Below are positions 27,753-33,930 of a stretch of 33,930 bases of DNA, piece after piece. How positions within the stretch are numbered: the first letter of the stretch is position 1; every line of letters starts with the position of its first letter. The position numbers and the translations under genes were made by a program. The notes under the pieces were generated by a model. It ran no database searches. It had not been told where the DNA came from and worked only from the letters and a program-made list of their open reading frames with translations. The DNA comes from an uncultured bacterium. Its GTDB lineage: Bacteria; Patescibacteriota; Minisyncoccia; Phycocordibacterales; PALSA-1337. The stretch lies in NCBI GenBank assembly GCA_903905325.1, contig CAIVGA010000058.1, positions 1 to 33,930 of the forward strand, written 5' to 3'.

Positions 27753-28373
27753 ATGATCACCAGTAGTCTAGTTTGCATGATCATTTTGACAGTGATCATC
27801 GCCATTCCCTATTCTTCTATTATGGAGTGGCTGTTGCATAAATACGTCATGCATCGTCCGGTCAAAATCTGGACACCGTGGCAGACCTATACGTTCTGGT
27901 ACCCTTTCGAGGCGCACGCAATGGTCCACCACACAATCTTCAAATCCGATGATTCTTATCATCTGAAAGAAGAAAAGGACAAATTCACCATACCAATGGC
28001 TTGGTGGAATGGTCCCGTACTGGCGACGCTTGGTTCAATACCATTCGTGCTGATCAGTCTATTCGTTGGGACATGGATTGTTGAAATAACAGCATGGTTA
28101 ACCATTTTCGGTTACTATTGCACCTACGAGTATATACACTGGTGCATGCATCTGCCAAAAAATCGAATCGTCGAAGAGATAGGTTTGTTCTCTGGACGAA
28201 ACGGACACCACCTCCTTCATCATCGACACATGGACAAGAACTTTAACGTTGTTCTTCCGATTGCAGATTGGCTGTTTGGCACATTGATCAGACGAGCCCC
28301 TTACAAGTTTACACAAGTTAAGGGTCCATCGGTTCCAGATGTTCAGCCGGTCACAAAGTTGGTAGACAAATAA
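27753..28373 (+). CDS. membrane fatty acid hydroxylase / sterol desaturase superfamily protein
   Basis: Histidine clusters HKYVMH, HAMVHH, HWCMH, HHLLHHRH among hydrophobic segments; SD aggag at 27741. Confidence 0.8.
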   Translation: MITSSLVCMIILTVIIAIPYSSIMEWLLHKYVMHRPVKIWTPWQTYTFWYPFEAHAMVHHTIFKSDDSYHLKEEKDKFTIPMAWWNGPVLATLGSIPFVLISLFVGTWIVEITAWLTIFGYYCTYEYIHWCMHLPKNRIVEEIGLFSGRNGHHLLHHRHMDKNFNVVLPIADWLFGTLIRRAPYKFTQVKGPSVPDVQPVTKLVDK

Positions 28374-28398
28374 TACTCTGCAGTTGAATATCAACGAA

Positions 28399-28440
28399 GC
28401 CACCTAAAGAATTACAAAAAGAATTCTTGGTGGCCTTTTT
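28399..28440 (+). terminator. intrinsic terminator of the hydroxylase gene
   Basis: GCCACCtAAAGAATT...GAATTCTTGGTGGC followed by cTTTTT. Confidence 0.85.
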
Positions 28441-28443
28441 ATT

Positions 28444-29514
28444 TTATATCTTCCAAACCCCATTCATTTGTATAACTTTACCATCAACAATAATCTTGGC
28501 TTTCTTCATACTCTTCACAATATCCCAATGAAGCGCCGAATCATTACCACCACCATTCTCCTTATAAGCAGCTCCTAGTGCTAGATGTATCGTACCACCT
28601 ATCTTCTCATCAAAAAGTAAGTTATTGGTGTACTTGTTGATCTTTGGATTACAACCTATACCAAGTTCGCCGACATATTCTGCGTTTTTATCCATCTTCA
28701 ACATTTTGTGAAGAAATTCCTGATTCTTCGAGGCGCGAGCTTCTATGACACGACCGTCTTTAAAAGTAAGTTCTATATCAGAGACTTCTTTGCCATCTCG
28801 CACAGAAGGAAAATCGAACTTGATCCAACCATTCAAACTTTCTCGAACGGGTGCCATGAAAACTTCACCGCCAGGCATATTTTCTTCACCTTTGTCAGCT
28901 ATCGCTTTTTCACCATGAACTTTCATCTTGAGGTCAACACCAGGTCCAATGAGCCAAACTTCACTTCCCTTTTTGAATCTTTTGAGAATTTTATCCATCT
29001 TGGCGCCTAGCTTTTTCCAATCTTGGAGGCATGCACCAAAAACGAAGTCTTCGTATTCAGCGAGAGACATCTCCGCTTCTTGAGCCAAAGCCTGACAAGG
29101 AAAACCGACAGTCACTCGATGCATCAAAGGTTTTGAATTCACGATGTGCTCTTTGATCGGCCAGATAACTTTTGAACGAACTGCAATTTTACTAGAGTCT
29201 GCATTTGTAAGTTCCCTAGTATTTGACCTAGAATCAATAGCAATATATTTCTGAGAATTTTTCACAATATATTCAAAATCATCTGGAAATTTTTCTACTT
29301 GATGCTTTTGCGCATGTTTATAAAAGTTGTGAGTCAAACCTGGCAAAGTTAGACGCAAAATAGGATGACCGCCAGCTTTTAGCACTTCTTCATATAGTGC
29401 TTTGATGAAGTCTTCGGCTTCTGTACTGCCAGCGATAACGACATTCTCATCATGTTTAACAAAAATAGAATACTTTACAATCGTTTGGGCTAACTTCTTT
29501 GTACGTGGGTCCAT
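28444..29514 (-). CDS. M29-family aminopeptidase (PepS/AmpS-like)
   Basis: Characteristic N-terminus DPRTKKLAQTIVKYSIFVKHDENVVI...; GGEVFMAPVRESLNGWIKFD; YVGELGIGCNP; GTIHLALGAAYKENGG. Confidence 0.9.
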   Translation of the reverse strand: MDPRTKKLAQTIVKYSIFVKHDENVVIAGSTEAEDFIKALYEEVLKAGGHPILRLTLPGLTHNFYKHAQKHQVEKFPDDFEYIVKNSQKYIAIDSRSNTRELTNADSSKIAVRSKVIWPIKEHIVNSKPLMHRVTVGFPCQALAQEAEMSLAEYEDFVFGACLQDWKKLGAKMDKILKRFKKGSEVWLIGPGVDLKMKVHGEKAIADKGEENMPGGEVFMAPVRESLNGWIKFDFPSVRDGKEVSDIELTFKDGRVIEARASKNQEFLHKMLKMDKNAEYVGELGIGCNPKINKYTNNLLFDEKIGGTIHLALGAAYKENGGGNDSALHWDIVKSMKKAKIIVDGKVIQMNGVWKI

Positions 29515-29552
29515 ATTGGTAAAAATGATGATTACTGGGTGTGATTAAATTA

Positions 29553-30683
29553 TTACTTAAATTCTAACACAACTATTTCACTGTCACTTCCTACTCTCAT
29601 AGGCGGTCCCCATGTTCCAACACCACTTGAAGTATATACTTGCATATTGCCAAAATTTTTCAAACCATATTCATATCCTTTGAAAATCCAACTAGCGAAA
29701 AAGTTTAGTGGCCAAATTTGCGCACGATGAGTGTGACCTGATATTTGCAAAGAAATTCCAGCTTTTTCGGCAATATCTAGACCAGACGGCTGATGTTTAA
29801 GGAGGATAGACGGTTCATATTTATTGATACCCAAACTTGTTAATATGCTCTGAAATTTTAGCGGATTAGTAGAATCACGATCGTCGACACCTATAATCTG
29901 CACACCATCAATAACCACCATTTCATTATTTAGAACATGTATACCCACATTCTTTACCGCCTGTAAGAATAGACTATTATCACGAAATTCTTCATGGTTT
30001 CCTGTGATGAAATACGCACCAAGTGTCGGATGTAATTCCGCAAAAGGCTTTACGACTTCATTCTCGTTTACTTTTACACCATCAAATAAGTCTCCGCCCA
30101 CGAAAACCAAGTCTGGATTTATTTCATTTATTTTTGAAACAACTTCTTGAGCAAAACTTTTACCACGAACTGCACCGAGATGAATGTCGCTGATCCAAAC
30201 TACTTTTCTTCCCCGCCAATCAAGCGGTAACTGTGGTGCACCCAACAAACTTGGCAACGTTATATTAACAGTCTTGATAATGATGGCTCGTGCATGAATA
30301 AGTCCGTACGTGCCAGCAATAACTGCGAAAGCCAGACATATAATACCAAGCCAATGTGTAATACGTATCACTTCGAGATTATTTGTGTCAACAAATCTCA
30401 CAACCAGCAACACTAGAGCATACAAACACGAAGCCAAAAACAAATATGTTGCATACCCTAGCCAGGATGCTGAAAAGGTGTAAAAAACTCGGCTAAATCC
30501 ATTATCAAGAAAAAATGCCGAGACAGAAGCTACAACAAAGCTCAAACCGAGAATGCCTAAGATTGTACCTACTACAATGCGCCATGTAGTAGTTAGAGCG
30601 AATATAGATACTACCACTTTGAAAATTACAAAATGAATAAGTGCGAGAATTACAGTAACAATGGAAGCAAAAATTATGATCAT
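29553..30683 (-). CDS. metallophosphoesterase with N-terminal membrane segments
   Basis: WISDIHLGAVRG, VFVGGDLFDG, FITGNHEEF, LQISGHTHRAQIWP. Confidence 0.93.
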   Translation of the reverse strand: MIIIFASIVTVILALIHFVIFKVVVSIFALTTTWRIVVGTILGILGLSFVVASVSAFFLDNGFSRVFYTFSASWLGYATYLFLASCLYALVLLVVRFVDTNNLEVIRITHWLGIICLAFAVIAGTYGLIHARAIIIKTVNITLPSLLGAPQLPLDWRGRKVVWISDIHLGAVRGKSFAQEVVSKINEINPDLVFVGGDLFDGVKVNENEVVKPFAELHPTLGAYFITGNHEEFRDNSLFLQAVKNVGIHVLNNEMVVIDGVQIIGVDDRDSTNPLKFQSILTSLGINKYEPSILLKHQPSGLDIAEKAGISLQISGHTHRAQIWPLNFFASWIFKGYEYGLKNFGNMQVYTSSGVGTWGPPMRVGSDSEIVVLEFK

Positions 30684-30688
30684 ATCAC

Positions 30689-31063
30689 TTACTCCCCCTT
30701 CATAACCGCGCACTTCTTACTACCAGCAAGAGCAATTGCCAAACTAGCAAAGAGAGTCATAAACGGAGCAATAGCTTGTCCGATATTGTGACGCAAAATA
30801 AATGTGGCAACAATCATGGTAATCACCAGCAACATAGCAGCAACTCTGGTATATACACCCAAGATAATAGCAATGCCGCCGATCAGCTCTACAAAAGAAA
30901 CGAGATAAGCCCAAAAAGCACTAAAACCAAGAGTGGCGAAGAAGCTGGCAGTTCCAGAAAGATTGGCCACCTTCATCCAACCGGTATAAATAAAAACCAA
31001 ACCAACTCCTAAGCGAAGTACAACAATCGCCGAATCTGCATTACACCAAGAATATTTTTTCAT
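30689..31063 (-). CDS. DoxX-family membrane protein (second copy)
   Basis: VLRLGVGLVFIYTGWMKVANLSGTASFFATLGF...FVELIGGIAIILGVYTRVAAMLLVITMIVA. Confidence 0.85.
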   Translation of the reverse strand: MKKYSWCNADSAIVVLRLGVGLVFIYTGWMKVANLSGTASFFATLGFSAFWAYLVSFVELIGGIAIILGVYTRVAAMLLVITMIVATFILRHNIGQAIAPFMTLFASLAIALAGSKKCAVMKGE

Positions 31064-31099
31064 AATGTAATCATTATAGCCCATATTCGGCTACTAGTA

Positions 31100-31105
31100 T
31101 ATAAT
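31100..31105 (+). promoter_or_regulatory. -10 box TATAAT, 6 nt before the VanY-like ATG
   Basis: TATAAT-agccat-ATG. Confidence 0.6.
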
Positions 31106-31111
31106 AGCCAT

Positions 31112-32035
31112 ATGAAATTATTTAATAAAGAATATAGAGCCATAACTATAGGTTTGGGAGTTATCATTATCGCCATAATAGCTTTGGGAATTTACGGATA
31201 CAATCGTCTAGAATCACTTTCCTCCAGAATTAATGGATTATCAATAAATGTCGAATCTCTTACAAATAGTGTCGCATCAACAACAAGCACATTACAGACA
31301 GCAATAAACCAGACACACTCATCACTAGCAGATGCTCTCACGGCTCAACAACAAAACGTTGGAAACATCCAACAGCAACTTGGTGGCTTCCAAAGCCAAG
31401 TTGGTAGTCTTTCTGGTACACTCAACAACTTACAGAAGCTAGCTCAAACTGACCCAGAATTACTCAAAAAATATTCCAAAGTTTATTTCTTAAATGAAAA
31501 TTATGTACCGGTAAATTTGTCAGAAATTCCAAAAGCATACCAATATAGCGATTCCAAACAGCTTCTATTTCTAACTCAGGCTTTACCACATCTACTTGCC
31601 ATGATCGACGCCGCGTCTTCAACCGGAATAAAACTATATGTAGAATCTGCTTACCGTTCATACTTTGAACAAAAAGCTCTCAAAGGCGACTACACCATGA
31701 CTTACGGTGCTGGTACTGCCAATTCTTTTTCAGCAGACCAAGGATACTCAGAACATCAACTAGGAACCGCGGTAGACATGCTAACCCCTGGACTCGGAGG
31801 TGTTTTGGATGACTCATTTGATGGCACCAAAGCTTTTCAATGGATGCTACAAAACGCCTACAGATACGGCTTTGAACTCTCATATCCCAAAAATAATGGG
31901 TACTATGTTTACGAGCCATGGCACTGGAGATTCGTTGGAGTGAAACTCGCCACTGAACTACATGATGAAAGAAAAAACTTCTACGATTTAGATCAGAGAA
32001 CGATCGATACTTATCTGGTTAATATATTTGATTAG
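31112..32035 (+). CDS. D-alanyl-D-alanine carboxypeptidase, VanY/M15 family, TM-anchored with coiled-coil stalk
   Basis: VESAYRSYFEQKAL, YSEHQLGTAVDM, EPWHWRFVG zinc-peptidase motifs; N-terminal TM and heptad-like region. Confidence 0.9.
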   Translation: MKLFNKEYRAITIGLGVIIIAIIALGIYGYNRLESLSSRINGLSINVESLTNSVASTTSTLQTAINQTHSSLADALTAQQQNVGNIQQQLGGFQSQVGSLSGTLNNLQKLAQTDPELLKKYSKVYFLNENYVPVNLSEIPKAYQYSDSKQLLFLTQALPHLLAMIDAASSTGIKLYVESAYRSYFEQKALKGDYTMTYGAGTANSFSADQGYSEHQLGTAVDMLTPGLGGVLDDSFDGTKAFQWMLQNAYRYGFELSYPKNNGYYVYEPWHWRFVGVKLATELHDERKNFYDLDQRTIDTYLVNIFD

Positions 32036-32151
32036 AGACTAGAATTAATTAATCCCAGATTTTTTCTCTCCATGGCCTCTTTTACGAAGTCCTGGTGATT
32101 ATATGAGGCGATTATTACTGATACCAATGGATTTTGCGTAGATTTAGACAT
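32032..32151 (-). pseudogene. truncated family-2 glycosyltransferase (N-terminal 39 aa only)
   Basis: Reverse-strand ORF MSKSTQNPLVSVIIASYNHQDFVKEAMERKNLGLINSSL*; PLVSVIIASYN is the GT2 N-terminal beta-strand. Below the ORF-track size cut-off. Confidence 0.7.
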
Positions 32152-32160
32152 GGAAATATT

Positions 32161-33750
32161 CTAATCTTTTTTTATGTAAGCAAACAATTTCATTTTTCTT
32201 TGAATAATATTATATCTTGGATTTGCCTTCAAAATAATGTCTTTTAATACTTGTGGGTCATCCGAATAATGATATGTACAAATAGATAGTATAGGCCCAT
32301 ATTTTTTGAGAGTTTTTTCAGCTCCCTTAAGCATTAACCTTTCGTAACCTTCAATATCCGACTTAATAAAATCAACTCTATCTATATGATATTTATTAAC
32401 AAAAGCATCGACTGTGGTGATATGCAGACGTGTATTACCTTTTCCTGATGGAATATTAAAAGTATTTGCACCAGTATTACCTTCATCATCGTTTTCAAAA
32501 AAATCTAGATCTTCTTCCTTATCACCTAACCCATACGGTACTATTGTAATTTGACCACCATTTCCTTTGTTATATTCAACAGTTTTTTCCAAAAACTTAA
32601 TATTATTCGAAGACGGCTCAAACGCGTAAGCATGTGCACCTTTTTTTGAAGCATACGCAGAAAAATCCCCAATCCAAGCACCTGCATCCAATACAGTGTA
32701 ACCGGGTTTAATGGTGATATCTTCACCCTGTGGACCTACATAGCAATAAGAACCCTCTGGCAGAGTTTTTTCCATCTCATCCACTATTTTATAGCTATAA
32801 TTATCACCTTTTTCTGTATAAATTTTTAGTGAATCTTGATAGACGCTCCTCATTGACACTACGTTTCCAATTATTGGTAAATAAATTCCATTAAAATCGT
32901 ATCTGCCGTTTTTAGAAAATTGTTTGTTGAATTGATCATCAGCGGGTTTGTTATATTTATTTATCAGTTCCACCTTTTTTAAAACAAAATAATTCCTTTT
33001 TTTATTAAATTCTTTTGTTTTTTTCTTATCAAAAAGTGTAATTGCAAAGTATGTTGACGTCAAAACATATCCAAATATTTTTACAAAGTAAATTAAAAAA
33101 GTATAATCAGATGCTGATACCCGTAAGTGGTGTTTCAAATAGTTTAGTTTGTTTTTCAGGTCTAATGGTAATTTAAGCAGTCTGTTTGCGTAGTATTTCA
33201 GTAGTAATCTTCCTGATGTAAGCCGATCTAACCCGGCGATGTGTATACCTGGCCCGGACCCCTCAAGTCTATCAACAAATACCTCACGAATAGCAGACCA
33301 CTCAAAAGTTTTTAATATAGACCTATATTCATAAATTAGTTCTGCTACAACATCTGCAATTGACTCATCTAGAGTTAATTTTTCTTTAGAATTAGATCTA
33401 TATTCTGAAATCAATCTACTGAGGCGCTGCTGTGGCGCATCTCGAACAATCCAACTAAAAAAATAGAAACAGGCCTTTTTGTGTCCATACTCCTCTCCTT
33501 TACCATCAAAAAGTTTAGGTATATTTTGTTCACCAGATAAAAAACAATACATGACTAATTCTTTGATTTTATTCTTATCTAAAGAAAGAAGCTGAGAATT
33601 AAGATCAAGAGAATTATTAAATAAACTTTGAGCAGTTTTTTCTACCCACAAATAAAAAGGAAAACCCGAGTCGGCCAGATTAACTAATTCACTTAAACGA
33701 TAATGAGTAAAATCAGTTCCTCCTAAAATTATTTTATTTAGTTTAGACAT
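32161..33750 (-). CDS. FkbM-family methyltransferase with a long N-terminal extension
   Basis: C-terminal half TVLDAGAWIGDFSAYASKKGAHAYAFEPSSNNIKFLEKTVEYN...DFIKSDIEGYERLMLKGAEKTLKKYGPILSICTYH; N-terminal ~300 aa not recognised. Confidence 0.88.
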   Translation of the reverse strand: MSKLNKIILGGTDFTHYRLSELVNLADSGFPFYLWVEKTAQSLFNNSLDLNSQLLSLDKNKIKELVMYCFLSGEQNIPKLFDGKGEEYGHKKACFYFFSWIVRDAPQQRLSRLISEYRSNSKEKLTLDESIADVVAELIYEYRSILKTFEWSAIREVFVDRLEGSGPGIHIAGLDRLTSGRLLLKYYANRLLKLPLDLKNKLNYLKHHLRVSASDYTFLIYFVKIFGYVLTSTYFAITLFDKKKTKEFNKKRNYFVLKKVELINKYNKPADDQFNKQFSKNGRYDFNGIYLPIIGNVVSMRSVYQDSLKIYTEKGDNYSYKIVDEMEKTLPEGSYCYVGPQGEDITIKPGYTVLDAGAWIGDFSAYASKKGAHAYAFEPSSNNIKFLEKTVEYNKGNGGQITIVPYGLGDKEEDLDFFENDDEGNTGANTFNIPSGKGNTRLHITTVDAFVNKYHIDRVDFIKSDIEGYERLMLKGAEKTLKKYGPILSICTYHYSDDPQVLKDIILKANPRYNIIQRKMKLFAYIKKD

Positions 33751-33930
33751 TCGTTTAAAGAATATACAACATAAATGAATAATTTCAAAGCCTAACAAAT
33801 TAACACGTCGGTGTTCTTCTCATTTAATTCAGTGCGACTTGAGCGCTCGAACTACGCTCTTGTTGGCTGCCGAATTAAAACGCTTACAAACTTTTGAAAT
33901 TATCTTGCAGAATTTGATTCATAAATGCAA

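Noticed and set aside
1-33930. UGA recoding (code 25 as in some CPR lineages)
   Set aside because: UGA terminates genes at sensible positions (NDH-2 ATGA overlap, IMP cyclohydrolase end); standard bacterial code fits.
1-33930. tRNA, rRNA, CRISPR arrays, transposases
   Set aside because: Scanned by eye and found no convincing examples; short or divergent RNAs could be missed without covariance search.

Overview
The window is a dense bacterial gene block with about 32 protein genes. It has no rRNA, tRNA, CRISPR array or transposase that I can support. The gene style suggests a Patescibacteria/CPR-like genome, but that is inference. UGA is used as a stop codon, for example in the ATGA overlap at 15934-15937 and at the end of the IMP cyclohydrolase gene.

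Main contents: partial msrA; an ECF sigma / membrane protein / MacAB-like efflux operon; SDR; HD hydrolase; NUDIX; a DrrAB-like ABC pair; a PF07826-type IMP cyclohydrolase; a GlcD-like FAD oxidase; DUF3298-like protein; two DoxX proteins; an NDH-2 + atypical P1B ATPase operon; a PH-domain + second MacAB-like operon; an RGG-type DEAD-box helicase; AlkA-like glycosylase; RNase R; MFS; a membrane di-iron hydroxylase; an M29 aminopeptidase; metallophosphoesterase; VanY-like peptidase; and an FkbM methyltransferase followed by a truncated GT2 remnant.

Most notable signals:
(1) Many genes have a -10 box exactly 6-7 nt before the ATG, which is a leaderless architecture. Four genes in three islets instead have promoters, 50-70 nt leaders, Shine-Dalgarno sites and strong intrinsic terminators.
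(2) A perfect 7-1-7 Fur-type palindrome plus a second copy 53 bp away lies upstream of the SDR gene.
(3) The P1B-like ATPase has CAD in place of CPC and HA in place of HP, and is translationally coupled to NDH-2.
(4) A 39-aa GT2 N-terminal remnant marks a recombination scar at the edge of a possible glycan locus.
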